Counted from the stretch's first letter, positions 25,247 through 33,597 are shown. The stretch: DNA of 64,000 nucleotides from Bacteroidota bacterium (GCA_021156365.1 JAJNDK010000001.1:558001-622000), one strand, 5' to 3'. Notes: a model not told the origin generated them from the letters alone. Program-made: numbers and translations.

Positions 25247-25267
25247 GCCGGAATTAGTTTAGGTTTG
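25237..25267 (+). promoter_or_regulatory. Promoter of the secreted nuclease gene
   Basis: TTG (25237-25239), 20 bp, TAGGTTTG (25260-25267), an exact TAnnTTTG. Start of transcription near 25271, leader about 15 nt to the ATG at 25286. Confidence 0.7.
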
Positions 25268-25285
25268 ACATCAAATCTCCACTTC

Positions 25286-25909
25286 ATGAAAAATAAGATC
25301 CATTACCCTTTTCTTATCGCCCTGTTTTTTCTGCAGGCATTTGTCTGTAGCGCGCAGATCATTGTGCAGAATGCTGTATACAAAGTCAATTTCAGCAACA
25401 GTCTGCATCAGCCGCGTTATGTAAGTTACATGCTTTACAAAGGAGGTGGGGATTGCGACAGAACGCCCTTCAAATTCCATAATGACAAAGATAATCTGCA
25501 ATGTGCCACTGATGATGATTATTCCAAAACCGGTTATGACAAGGGCCACCTTGTAAATGCGGAGGACTTTGCTTTCGACTGCGAGAAGGACGAAATGACC
25601 TTCCGGTATTACAATTGCCTTCCTCAAACGGCCAATCTCAACAGGGGTGTATGGAAAAGTAATGAAACGCTGGTGAGAAAATGGTCACAAAAAGAAAAAC
25701 TGTTCATCATTTGCGGCGGATATTTCAAAAGCAAAAAAGTCAATAACATGGCAGTACCCGATTATTGCTGGAAAGTTGTACAATCCGTAAAGACCAAAGA
25801 AGTTCTTTTCTGTGGCTGGTTCAGCAATACGAATCACGCAACTGTGGAAGAGATCTCCATAGCAGAATTGGAGAAGAAGCTGAAAACAAAGATTATCCTG
25901 ATAAAATAG
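25286..25909 (+). CDS. Secreted DNA/RNA non-specific endonuclease
   Basis: 207 residues with a signal peptide (YPFLIALFFLQAFVCSAQ). The active-site motif DKGHLVNAED (the DRGH motif of the family, with Lys for Arg) is followed by NCLPQTANLNRGVW, which carries the metal-binding Asn and the surrounding helix, and by LFIICGGYF. The protein is therefore a betabetaalpha-metal nuclease of the NucA/Endonuclease_NS type, exported to the periplasm or medium for nucleic-acid degradation. The ATG at 25286 is used; a TTG at 25265 lies inside the -7 box. Confidence 0.88.
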   Translation: MKNKIHYPFLIALFFLQAFVCSAQIIVQNAVYKVNFSNSLHQPRYVSYMLYKGGGDCDRTPFKFHNDKDNLQCATDDDYSKTGYDKGHLVNAEDFAFDCEKDEMTFRYYNCLPQTANLNRGVWKSNETLVRKWSQKEKLFIICGGYFKSKKVNNMAVPDYCWKVVQSVKTKEVLFCGWFSNTNHATVEEISIAELEKKLKTKIILIK

Positions 25910-25921
25910 TTCCTGTGAAAC

Positions 25922-26440
25922 TTAGATAGCCAGCCGTCTTTTTACAAATTTGGTTTCCTGGCTTCGGATGAAACTGTCTGTTTGCAAGGCATGCTCCTTT
26001 TCCTTTTCAAGAAGCCTGTACCAGCTTAAAGCGGGAATTGTATTATGGGAATGGATCTCCAGGCGGATAATGGTTTTCTCGCTGGGAGAGCGGTGTTTAT
26101 TCAGTATCTGGCTAAGCTCGGTTTCATCCAGGTTCATGTCTTCAGCAAACTGTTTGTTTACTTTATAGCTTAGGTTTATGTATTGCCGGAGGAAGTAGGC
26201 AAAGGATAGTTGCTCATCGTAGGCATCCGAATTTGAATAGTCTTCCATTTGGAAACGCAATTGCAATACTTTCGCATACAAGACCTGCTTATCGGTAAGG
26301 TGGGTTTTGTTTTTCAGGCGGGCTTCGGCCAGCTCTTTTTGTGCATCTTCTTTTTGACGGGTAGTCAGACGGGTTCTGAAAACGAAAGATTCGGCCAGTT
26401 CGGCGTCTGTATATTTTTTTGCTAATGTTTTGTTTTTCAT
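25922..26440 (-). CDS. XRE-type helix-turn-helix protein, probable antitoxin
   Basis: 172 residues, beginning MKNKTLAKKYTDAELAESF. An N-terminal charged helical region (to about 85) is followed by a helix-turn-helix at about 95-140 (FAEDMNLDETELSQILNKHR and RSPSEKTIIRLE). It overlaps the upstream GNAT gene by 4 bp (ATGA). This coupling and the dyad operators upstream of the pair suggest that the protein binds the acetyltransferase and represses the operon, as in type II toxin-antitoxin modules; that is inference. A longer in-frame extension to 26569 begins with TTG inside the upstream gene and is not used. Confidence 0.75.
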   Translation of the reverse strand: MKNKTLAKKYTDAELAESFVFRTRLTTRQKEDAQKELAEARLKNKTHLTDKQVLYAKVLQLRFQMEDYSNSDAYDEQLSFAYFLRQYINLSYKVNKQFAEDMNLDETELSQILNKHRSPSEKTIIRLEIHSHNTIPALSWYRLLEKEKEHALQTDSFIRSQETKFVKRRLAI

Positions 26441-26901
26441 ACCTCGTATTTTTGTAATAATCTCAATAGTGGCAAACCCTCCAGAAATAGCTGCCGGCCC
26501 GCGGGCAACATTCCGTATTTTCTCATATAATGTGTTCTCAACTCTGTTTTCGGGAGCAGGGAGACGCAACCGTTTTCTGCGTATAACTTCACTGCCAGCC
26601 TGCAGGCATATGCGATCAGGTTCCCTGCAATGCCATCATACATTTTTGTCCTCCCCCTGTTTTCCTTTGATACAGCCAGCAAATTTATTTCGTAGCGCTG
26701 TTCATCAGCAAAGTGTATAAGTGATATCAATCCCAAAATCTCATCACTATCCTTAAACATCAGCTTATAAACAAGGTTTCCTTTTTCTGTCTTCCAGTCG
26801 AACCAAAACCGGTTTTTGTTGATCCGCTTATAATCCCTAGCCAGCAACGGCTCTACAATGACCTTCTTTTTGCTCTGTGTTCTTACCTCACTAATATTCA
26901 T
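26437..26901 (-). CDS. GNAT-fold acetyltransferase-like protein, probable toxin
   Basis: 154 residues. The sequence YEINLLAVSKENRG (beta4 and the acetyl-CoA loop region), KMYDGIAGNLIAYACRLAV (helix) and GCVSLLPKTELRTHYMRKYG (beta5 and the following helix with a Tyr/His-containing end) is the GNAT core; the canonical QxxGxG/A loop is degenerate (SKENRGRTKMYDG). A basic first part (EPLLARDYKRINKNRFWFDW) precedes it. Being first in a two-gene operon with an XRE protein, with overlapping stop and start and an operator array in front, it fits a GNAT/XRE toxin-antitoxin pair. Toxicity is inferred, not seen. The ATG at 26901 is used rather than TTG at 26904. Confidence 0.65.
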   Translation of the reverse strand: MNISEVRTQSKKKVIVEPLLARDYKRINKNRFWFDWKTEKGNLVYKLMFKDSDEILGLISLIHFADEQRYEINLLAVSKENRGRTKMYDGIAGNLIAYACRLAVKLYAENGCVSLLPKTELRTHYMRKYGMLPAGRQLFLEGLPLLRLLQKYEV

Positions 26902-26905
26902 CAAA

Positions 26906-26961
26906 TTTACAAATTTATTTACAAATTCCGTAAACTATTTACATTTTTTGTAAACATTTAC
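26906..26961. promoter_or_regulatory. Operator array of the GNAT/XRE operon
   Basis: Two dyads TTTAC-N7-GTAAA lie at 26918-26934 and 26938-26954, 20 bp apart, flanked by further TTTAC half-sites at 26906 and 26957. A minus-strand -7 box TAAATTTG (26910-26917) overlaps them and would start transcription near 26906, almost at the ATG (26901). The layout fits autorepression by the XRE protein. Confidence 0.65.
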
Positions 26962-27007
26962 CTGATGGCCGGCAGAAGCAAAAATAGCAAACTTCTTTAT
27001 TTTTCAA

Positions 27008-27015
27008 TACCTTTG
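27008..27015 (+). promoter_or_regulatory. -7 element of rnpB
   Basis: TACCTTTG matches TAnnTTTG exactly and ends 5 bases before the predicted 5' end of the RNase P RNA. No strong -33 box is visible. Confidence 0.6.
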
Positions 27016-27020
27016 CAGTA

Positions 27021-27434
27021 AAGAGGCTGTTCTATCGCTTCCTGACAGGCTTGCCTCGTCAGGAGGAGGAAAGTCCGGGCAACAAAGAGCATTCCGCCTT
27101 GTGATAAGCAAGGGATTGTGCTGAAAGGCATGAGACAGAAAGTGTCACAGAGAATATACCGCTCAGACAGGACGTGTTCCTCGTCAGAGTAAGGGTGAAA
27201 ATGTGAGGTAAGAGCTCACAGCTGCTTTGGTAACAAAGCTTGCAGAAAAACCTCGGAAGTTGAAAGGCCAAATAGGCTGCATTTGTGGAGCTGCTCGCTT
27301 CCTTTGCCGTCCCGATTCTTCGGGAGGCATTAATGCAGTGGGTAGGTCGATTGACCCTGACTGTCAACGTCAGGGCAGATAAATGATAGAAATTCGCCTT
27401 CGGGCGGAAACAGAACCCGGCTTATACGCCTCTT
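27021..27434 (+). ncRNA. rnpB: RNase P RNA, class A
   Basis: The catalytic RNA of RNase P, about 414 nt. The universal P4 strand GAGGAAAGTCCGGGC is present at about 27065-27080 and its 3' partner ACAGAACCCGGCTTAT near 27410-27425. The terminal P1 helix pairs AAGAGGCT at the 5' end with GCCTCTT at the 3' end (27428-27434), and a T-rich run follows that probably serves in termination. It lies alone, between the GNAT/XRE operon (divergent) and the TonB receptor gene. Confidence 0.95.
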
Positions 27435-27666
27435 TTATTTTTCCTTCTTATTTTATAAAGAAATACCGTCTCTGAAATGCGCCCTGCAATCGGTCCGGAC
27501 CACCCCGATTTGATAGTTATTGAATCCGGTTGATCCGGGGCTTTTCTTTGCCTTTTGCTCTGATTTCGGGCTTCATCTATGTTAATTTAATCTTTGTCGT
27601 ACCTTGTTTTTTCCTTAAAAAATTCTTTTTATATTGTCATCAATATCATAAGCCCTGACAGCAGCT

Positions 27667-30057
27667 ATGCCTAAAAATATACTCGTTTTTTTGTTTCTAT
27701 TGCCCTTCGTTTATCATGCCCAGACCAATGGGTTCGTAAAAGGGAAAATTTCCGACAAATCCACCGGGGAGCTCTTGCCAGGCGCTACCTTAGCTGCCGG
27801 ACCGGCAACGGGTGTTTTAAGCGATATAGACGGGAATTACCTGATCGCATTGCCGGAAGGTGAACAAACGCTCGAAGCAAACCTGCTTGGATACAAAAGC
27901 CTGAAGCAAAAAGTAATCGTGGTAGCCAACGATACCCTCCTGCTTGATTTCAGCATTGAGCCGGAAAACAAGATATTGGATGAGGTCGTTATCAGTGCCG
28001 GGAAATTTGAGCAAAAACTTTCGGACGTCACCGTTTCCATGGAAGTGATCAAACCTTCCCTGATCCAGAATAAAAATGCCGTACAGCTCGACCAGATCAT
28101 GAACCAGGTGCCCAGCGTTAATATCAGCGATTCGCAGGTAAGTATTCGTTCGGGCAGCGGATTCAGTTATGGAGCAGGAAGCCGCGTTCTCATGATGGTG
28201 GACGAAATGCCGATGATCAGTGCTGATGCTGCAGATATTAAATGGAACTTTATTCCTATCGAGAATATTGAGCAGGTAGAAGTAATAAAAGGCGCTTCCT
28301 CTGCCCTCTTCGGCTCTTCGGCACTGAACGGTGTCATCAATTTCCGCACCGCCTATCCCAAAGACAAGCCCCAGACATCTTTCACTACTTTTTATGGTGT
28401 GTACGGCGATCCAAGAGCAGAGCAGGTAAATTATTACAAAGGGCAAAAAAATCCGGAATATAAAGGCACCAATTTTTTTCATTCACAAAAGATCGGGAAA
28501 CTGGATTTCATAGTGGGCGGACAGTTGTACGACAGTGATGGATATCGCTTGTATGAAAGTGAAAAAAGAGGCAGAGCCAATATGAACCTACGGTATAATT
28601 TCGATAAAAAGCTGCAGGGACTCGCAATCGGTATTAACACCAATTATATGGCTACACAGGGAGGTCTTTTCTTTTTGTGGGCAGGGCCTGATTCCGCTTA
28701 TTACCCTCAACATACTGTCGACTCGCCCACCCGCTCCATCCAGATATATGATAACCGCCGCCTGAGCGTGGATCCCTATATCGTTTTCAATACAGAAAAA
28801 ATAGGCCGCATTTCTCTCCGTACGCGCTACTTCAACACCACCAACACCAATAATAAAAACCAGGAATCGACTGCCAATCTTTTTTATTCCGATCTGCAAT
28901 GGCAAAAACGTTTCAAAAAGAACTTTACCATGACCATGGGGTATGTGTACACCCACCAGGACGTACAATCCGATTCGTTATATGGAAGACGGGAAGGATT
29001 GAACCACGCAGGTTATATACAGTTCGATAAAAAAATAAAAAAACTTACGCTGTCTCTTGGATTAAGAGGTGAATATTATAAAGTGGATACAGCCGAAACA
29101 AAAGGTACCCTGTTCAATGACAAAGTAACGGGATTGCCTTTCCAACCGGTAATGCGGGTGGGTGCAAATTACCAGCTGTTCGAATACACTTTTCTTCGTT
29201 CCTCTTTCGGGCAGGGTTATCGCTTTCCATCGATCGCAGAAAAATTCATCAGCACCAATGTGAGTGCATTGAAGCTCTATCCGAATAATGCTTTGCAACC
29301 TGAAAGAGGCTGGAGCGCAGAGATCGGTGTGAAACAAGGATTTAAGCTGTTTAATTTCAAAGGCTTTTTTGATGCGGCCTATTACTGGACAGAATACCGC
29401 AACATGATGGATTTTGTGTATACTCGTACGATCCCGGATTCCCTGATCTTCCAGGGCTTGTATTCGATCCAGGAAATTGTCGCCAGTAGCGGGTTCCAGT
29501 CGCAGAATATCGGAAATGCAAAGATCACCGGTATCGATCTTTCCATGACCGGCACCGGGAACATCGGCAAATTCAATCTTACCTTGCTCACCGGATATAC
29601 TTATAGCAATCCCATCGATCCGGATTTTGATCCTGCCAAAGACACCACGGGCTCCTTTCCCGGAAGTAACCTGCTCAAATACCGGAGCCAGCATATGTTC
29701 AAAAACGATATCCAGATCGATTACAAAGGATTTTCCGTAGGCTTCAGCTCACGCTTTACCAGCTATATGGAAAATATTGACAAGCGTTTCGAAGAGCCGA
29801 TCATTTATGACCTGATGAATTCAAATTCTTCTTTATACAACAACCCGGCTTTCTATGTGCTTCCGGGTTTGAAACAGTACAGGAGAGAACATAAGCACGA
29901 TGGCTGGCAACACGATATGCGGATCTCTTATACACTCTCCAAACACCTGAAAGTATCTTATATCGTCAACAACGTGTTCAACCAGCTATACATGTCGAGA
30001 CCGGGATTTGTAGAACCGCCTAAAACAAGGATCATCCAGGTAGCAATGAAATTCTAA
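27667..30057 (+). CDS. TonB-dependent outer-membrane receptor
   Basis: 796 residues. Signal peptide (residues 1-19, ending FVYHAQ), an N-terminal carboxypeptidase-regulatory-like domain (GFVKGKISDKSTGELLPGAT to about 100), a plug domain (about 115-225: VVISAGKFEQKLSDVTVSME, VEVIKGASSALFGSSALNGV) and a 22-strand-type beta barrel ending in a TonB receptor C-terminal pattern (YIVNNVFNQLYMSRPGF, final Phe). No SusD partner is adjacent, so a role in siderophore, vitamin or peptide uptake is as likely as glycan uptake; the ligand is unknown. Confidence 0.92.
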   Translation: MPKNILVFLFLLPFVYHAQTNGFVKGKISDKSTGELLPGATLAAGPATGVLSDIDGNYLIALPEGEQTLEANLLGYKSLKQKVIVVANDTLLLDFSIEPENKILDEVVISAGKFEQKLSDVTVSMEVIKPSLIQNKNAVQLDQIMNQVPSVNISDSQVSIRSGSGFSYGAGSRVLMMVDEMPMISADAADIKWNFIPIENIEQVEVIKGASSALFGSSALNGVINFRTAYPKDKPQTSFTTFYGVYGDPRAEQVNYYKGQKNPEYKGTNFFHSQKIGKLDFIVGGQLYDSDGYRLYESEKRGRANMNLRYNFDKKLQGLAIGINTNYMATQGGLFFLWAGPDSAYYPQHTVDSPTRSIQIYDNRRLSVDPYIVFNTEKIGRISLRTRYFNTTNTNNKNQESTANLFYSDLQWQKRFKKNFTMTMGYVYTHQDVQSDSLYGRREGLNHAGYIQFDKKIKKLTLSLGLRGEYYKVDTAETKGTLFNDKVTGLPFQPVMRVGANYQLFEYTFLRSSFGQGYRFPSIAEKFISTNVSALKLYPNNALQPERGWSAEIGVKQGFKLFNFKGFFDAAYYWTEYRNMMDFVYTRTIPDSLIFQGLYSIQEIVASSGFQSQNIGNAKITGIDLSMTGTGNIGKFNLTLLTGYTYSNPIDPDFDPAKDTTGSFPGSNLLKYRSQHMFKNDIQIDYKGFSVGFSSRFTSYMENIDKRFEEPIIYDLMNSNSSLYNNPAFYVLPGLKQYRREHKHDGWQHDMRISYTLSKHLKVSYIVNNVFNQLYMSRPGFVEPPKTRIIQVAMKF

Positions 30058-30070
30058 GTGTAAGATTGCA

Positions 30071-30158
30071 GGTTTCTTGTTGGATTTATAATATTAATAT
30101 ATAACTCTTATTCTATATACAGTTCTAATAAAGATTATGTAACCAAAAACAAGAAACC
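30071..30158. repeat. Inverted repeat between convergent genes
   Basis: GGTTTCTTGTT (30071-30081) and AACAAGAAACC (30148-30158) are perfect reverse complements 66 bp apart. The word GGTTTCTTGTTTC also occurs at 42650, and relatives at 10845, so it may be a dispersed repeat rather than a terminator. Confidence 0.5.
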
Positions 30159-30176
30159 CGGACCCGAAATTGTAGC

Positions 30177-30590
30177 CTACATCAGGAACACTTTATACTT
30201 CTCCGCCATTTTTTTCAGCTGCTCCTCACTAACGTTGTGCACGTTCTTTCCATTGTGACGACGCTCCACCGTTACTACAAAAATGCGGTAGCCATATTCG
30301 GCAGCGATCCGGAAATACGGTTCCAGCTCCCATTCAAGTGTAAAAGCATTATCCACCAGTATCTTCTCCGTTTGTGCCCTGGCATGGGCTGTTGTTTGCT
30401 CTTCGCAGCGTTTATAAGCAAGGTAGTTTTTGGTATGATCAAAAAAATATTCGCCCGTTTCTGCATTCACAAAATACGAATCGATGGAAGTGACCGGATA
30501 TTTTCCGTTTTCACTAAGTACGGCTGCTAATGTGCTTTTGCCGCTGCCCGGCAAACCACGAAGAATGATCAGAGAGGATTGTTGCTCCAT
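30177..30590 (-). CDS. P-loop kinase-like ATPase (N4BP2-like)
   Basis: 137 residues. Walker A motif GLPGSGKST at residues 12-20; then SIDSYFVNAETGEYFFD and ILVDNAFTLEWELEPY, which fit the Walker B and lid regions of small polynucleotide-kinase-like ATPases. Family members phosphorylate small molecules or RNA ends; the substrate here is unknown. It stands alone, convergent with the TonB receptor gene and divergent from the glutamate-synthase-like gene. Confidence 0.75.
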   Translation of the reverse strand: MEQQSSLIILRGLPGSGKSTLAAVLSENGKYPVTSIDSYFVNAETGEYFFDHTKNYLAYKRCEEQTTAHARAQTEKILVDNAFTLEWELEPYFRIAAEYGYRIFVVTVERRHNGKNVHNVSEEQLKKMAEKYKVFLM

Positions 30591-30739
30591 TGGTATAAAG
30601 ATAAAGGTTTATTGGATAAATTAAACAGTGGAATTGTCCAGGCCGGCAAATCCCCTACCCTTCCGGCAAGTCAAGATAACCGGGTCCCGACTTTGAATAA
30701 AAAAATCACTCATTCCTGTACAAGCAATAACTTTATTTC

Positions 30740-30747
30740 TATATTTG
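30740..30747 (+). promoter_or_regulatory. -7 element of the glutamate-synthase-like gene
   Basis: TATATTTG, exact TAnnTTTG. Start of transcription near 30751 gives an 18-nt leader to the ATG at 30769 and excludes a TTG at 30745. Confidence 0.55.
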
Positions 30748-30768
30748 ATTAAACTAACCACAAAAATT

Positions 30769-32373
30769 ATGCGTAGCTCGTTTTTGATTTTTTCCCTTAT
30801 CGTCTGTGTTGCTATCGGCAGCATTGCATGGTTCTTATGGACACCTTTCTGGTGGGCATTTGTATTAGCAGCCCCTGTGATCATTGTCGGGCTCATGGAT
30901 ATGTCGCAGAACAAACATACCCTACGGAAAAATTACCCGATCCTGGGAAGGATGCGCTGGATGGCAGAATGGATGCGTCCGAAGGTATACCAATACTTTA
31001 TTGAATCAGACACGGATGGCGCTCCTTTCAACCGCCTGAGCAGAAACGTTATCTACCAGCGCGCAAAAAAAGTGAACGACACAACTCCTTTCGGAACACA
31101 GCTGAATGTATACGAAACCGGTTATGAGTGGCTGAATCATAGCATCGCCCCTCTTCATCATGATAAACTGAATCACAACCCACGGGTTTTAGTAGGTGGA
31201 CCTGCCTGTAAGCAGCCCTATTCTGCCAGCGTATTGAATATTTCTGCCATGAGCTACGGTTCTCTGAGTAAGACTGCTATCATGGCCCTGAATGGCGGAG
31301 CTCAGTTAGGAGGTTTTGCACACAATACGGGAGAAGGCGGGTTAAGCCCTTATCACCTTAAACCCGGTGGCGATGTGATCTGGCAGATCGGTACCGGTTA
31401 TTTCGGATGCAGGAATACGGATGGCACTTTTAATTTCGATTCTTTTGCAGAAAGAGCGGTACTGCCGAATGTAAAAATGATCGAGATCAAACTTTCGCAG
31501 GGAGCCAAGCCCGGACATGGCGGTATTTTGCCGGCTTCCAAAGTAACCGATGAAATTGCAAATATTCGTTTGGTAGAAAAAGGAAAGGATGTTTTGTCAC
31601 CACCTTATCACACTGCTTTCTCTACACCGATAGAAATGCTGCAGTTCATCAAAAGACTGCGTGATCTGTCAGGTAGCAAGCCGGTCGGGTTCAAACTCTG
31701 TGTCGGACAAAAAAATCAGTTCATTGCTATCTGTAAAGCGATGATCAAATTAGATATTATGCCTGATTTTATAACCGTTGACGGTGGTGAAGGAGGAACA
31801 GGCGCTGCACCGCTGGAATTCAGCAATTCGGTGGGGATGCCACTGAGAGATGCCCTCGCTTTTGTCTGCGATACACTGAACGGCTTCAGTATCAAAAAAC
31901 ACATCAAGATCATTGCATCCGGTAAGGTTCACACCGGCTTCGATCTGATCCGGAATTTCTCCATGGGAGCAGATATGTGTAACTGTGCACGTGCAATGAT
32001 GCTTGCCCTTGGTTGTATCCAGGCGCTTGAGTGCAACAACAACAAATGCCCGACAGGTGTGGCTACCCAGAACCCGAAACTCTACAACGGGCTGGATGTG
32101 GATGATAAAAAAGTAAGGGTAAAGAATTTTCATCACGAGACCATCAAAGCAGCTGTGGAATTAATGGCGGCAGCGGGCATCAGCCATCCGGACGATCTTC
32201 ACCGTACGCATATCTATCGCCGGGTTTCTGCCAACCAGATTCAGACTTATGCCCAGCTGTACCCGTACATGCTGAAAGGTGCACTGCTGGAAGCTCCGTT
32301 CCCGGGCGGATGGGAGCTGGACCTGATGAACAGCAGCGCCGAAACCTTTGATTATTCATTAAAGCATGCCTGA
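30769..32373 (+). CDS. FMN-binding glutamate synthase family protein
   Basis: 534 residues. Two N-terminal membrane-like stretches (FLIFSLIVCVAIGSIAWF, WWAFVLAAPVIIVGLMDM) precede a TIM-barrel glutamate synthase-type domain: SVLNISAMSYGSLSKTAIMAL, NTGEGGLSPYH, IEIKLSQGAKPGHGG, FITVDGGEGGTGAAPLEF and CNCARAMMLALGCIQALEC with CPTGVATQNP, the FMN- and Fe-S-binding regions of GltB-like proteins. It is the shorter single-domain family without the glutaminase part, so it may be another flavoenzyme rather than a true glutamate synthase. The ATG at 30769 is used. Confidence 0.87.
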   Translation: MRSSFLIFSLIVCVAIGSIAWFLWTPFWWAFVLAAPVIIVGLMDMSQNKHTLRKNYPILGRMRWMAEWMRPKVYQYFIESDTDGAPFNRLSRNVIYQRAKKVNDTTPFGTQLNVYETGYEWLNHSIAPLHHDKLNHNPRVLVGGPACKQPYSASVLNISAMSYGSLSKTAIMALNGGAQLGGFAHNTGEGGLSPYHLKPGGDVIWQIGTGYFGCRNTDGTFNFDSFAERAVLPNVKMIEIKLSQGAKPGHGGILPASKVTDEIANIRLVEKGKDVLSPPYHTAFSTPIEMLQFIKRLRDLSGSKPVGFKLCVGQKNQFIAICKAMIKLDIMPDFITVDGGEGGTGAAPLEFSNSVGMPLRDALAFVCDTLNGFSIKKHIKIIASGKVHTGFDLIRNFSMGADMCNCARAMMLALGCIQALECNNNKCPTGVATQNPKLYNGLDVDDKKVRVKNFHHETIKAAVELMAAAGISHPDDLHRTHIYRRVSANQIQTYAQLYPYMLKGALLEAPFPGGWELDLMNSSAETFDYSLKHA

Positions 32374-32383
32374 AAAATCATTT

Positions 32384-32414
32384 TTTGATATTTAATAGTA
32401 TTCTGTTATTTTTG
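32384..32414 (+). promoter_or_regulatory. Promoter of the His-rich small membrane protein
   Basis: TTTG (32384-32387), 19 bp, TATTTTTG (32407-32414): both boxes and spacing are exact. Leader about 12 nt. Confidence 0.75.
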
Positions 32415-32429
32415 ACAAAAATTAATATT

Positions 32430-32660
32430 ATGAGCCACGATACACATCATCATAGTGAGGGGAAAAAAGCAGTTTTTGGACCACCGGTAATTATGGGTCT
32501 TTCTTTTTGGCTATTTGCCTTCTTTTTCCTGAGCCTTTGCAATGGAAAAAAAGAGCACGGACACGAAGCAAAAGGCGAAGAGCATGGTATAAAAACCGAG
32601 CAGGTTGATCATGAGAAAAGCCATCTCGAAAAGGATGCGATAACTCACGAAGCACATTAA
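32430..32660 (+). CDS. Small His-rich single-pass membrane protein
   Basis: 76 residues. A His-rich N-terminus (MSHDTHHHSEGKK), one hydrophobic segment (PPVIMGLSFWLFAFFFLSLC) and a charged, His/Glu/Lys-rich tail (KKEHGHEAKGEEHGIKTE). I recognise no family; the composition suggests metal binding or a small subunit of a membrane complex. An exact promoter (32384-32414), a 12-nt leader and its own terminator (32690-32718) support a real gene. A TTG at 32385 within the -33 box is rejected as start. Confidence 0.65.
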   Translation: MSHDTHHHSEGKKAVFGPPVIMGLSFWLFAFFFLSLCNGKKEHGHEAKGEEHGIKTEQVDHEKSHLEKDAITHEAH

Positions 32661-32689
32661 TAAAATACTGAATCCACAATAGTTAATAG

Positions 32690-32718
32690 AAGCACCGGCC
32701 CAGCGTCGGTGCTTTTTC
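32690..32718 (+). terminator. Intrinsic terminator of the His-rich protein gene
   Basis: AGCACCG (32691-32697) pairs with CGGTGCT (32707-32713), followed by TTTTT. Confidence 0.75.
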
Positions 32719-32806
32719 ATATGTAGAAAGAACAAGCTGATATCATTGATGGCAATAGGATCCTGAAATTTAATCCTTCCCGTTTCACTTTCACTTCAAA
32801 AACGAC

Positions 32807-32814
32807 TATATTCG
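32807..32814 (+). promoter_or_regulatory. -7 element of sodA
   Basis: TATATTCG, one mismatch to TAnnTTTG; predicted transcription start near 32818. Confidence 0.4.
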
Positions 32815-32816
32815 CA

Positions 32817-32836
32817 AGGAGATTTTTTGATCTCCT
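32817..32836 (+). promoter_or_regulatory. Hairpin at the 5' end of the sodA leader
   Basis: AGGAGAT (32817-32823) pairs with ATCTCCT (32830-32836) and has no T run after it. It begins at the predicted transcription start, which would place a stem at the very 5' end of the mRNA. Confidence 0.5.
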
Positions 32837-32880
32837 GAAGATCATCGGTCAAATTATTAACTTTTTAAAACTATAATACT

Positions 32881-33495
32881 ATGGCATTTGAATTACCGGC
32901 GCTACCTTACGCGCCTACAGCACTCGAACCACACATCGATGCAAAAACAATGGAGATCCATCATGGCAAACATCACCAGGCATACGTTACCAACCTGAAC
33001 AATGCAGTGGCAGGTACCGATGCAGAAAAAATGAGTATTGAAGACATCTGTAAGGGCATTTCCAAATACCCGGCAGCTGTTCGTAACAATGGTGGCGGGC
33101 ATTACAACCATTCCCTGTTCTGGACGCTGATGGCTCCGAATGCAGGCGGCGCTCCTTCCGGGGATCTTGCTGCAGCTATCGATAATTCTTTCGGCAGCTT
33201 GGATGAGTTCAAAAAACAATTTGCCAATGCAGCGGCTACCCGGTTCGGTAGTGGCTGGGCATGGCTCTGTGTGAAAGAAGACAAATCCCTTGCTGTTTGT
33301 TCCACTCCTAACCAGGACAATCCGCTTATGGATGTAGACACAGCTGGCTGTAAAGGTACCCCGATCCTTGCACTGGACGTGTGGGAACACGCATATTATC
33401 TGAACTACCAAAACCGTCGCCCGGATTATGTAGGTGCCTTCTGGAATGTGGTAAACTGGAAAAAAGTGGAGGAATTATACGCAAAAGCAAAATAA
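32881..33495 (+). CDS. sodA: Superoxide dismutase, Fe/Mn family
   Basis: 204 residues; converts superoxide to hydrogen peroxide and oxygen in the cytosol. All four metal ligands are visible: His27 (MEIHHGKHH), His77 (HYNHSLFW), Asp166 and His170 ([12 protein letters not shown]). GAG at 88-91 and the DxWEHAYY motif suit the Mn/Fe type; metal preference cannot be settled by eye. It has its own leader hairpin and terminator (33525-33560). The sodA symbol is a family label. Confidence 0.95.
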   Translation: MAFELPALPYAPTALEPHIDAKTMEIHHGKHHQAYVTNLNNAVAGTDAEKMSIEDICKGISKYPAAVRNNGGGHYNHSLFWTLMAPNAGGAPSGDLAAAIDNSFGSLDEFKKQFANAAATRFGSGWAWLCVKEDKSLAVCSTPNQDNPLMDVDTAGCKGTPILALDVWEHAYYLNYQNRRPDYVGAFWNVVNWKKVEELYAKAK

Positions 33496-33524
33496 GCTTG
33501 TATTTAATACTTAAGTATTTATCC

Positions 33525-33560
33525 AAAAGAGGGGAAAAAATTCCCCTCTTTTGTTTTTTT
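33525..33560 (+). terminator. Intrinsic terminator of sodA
   Basis: AAAAGAGGGG (33525-33534) pairs with CCCCTCTTTT (33543-33552), followed by GTTTTTTT. Confidence 0.88.
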
Positions 33561-33597
33561 ATCGTACTTTTAGCCTGATTTAAATAACAAAACCAAT

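Noticed and set aside
26441-26569. N-terminal extension of the XRE protein
   Set aside because: Begins with TTG inside the GNAT gene; the ATG at 26440 overlaps the GNAT stop as ATGA, the usual coupling.
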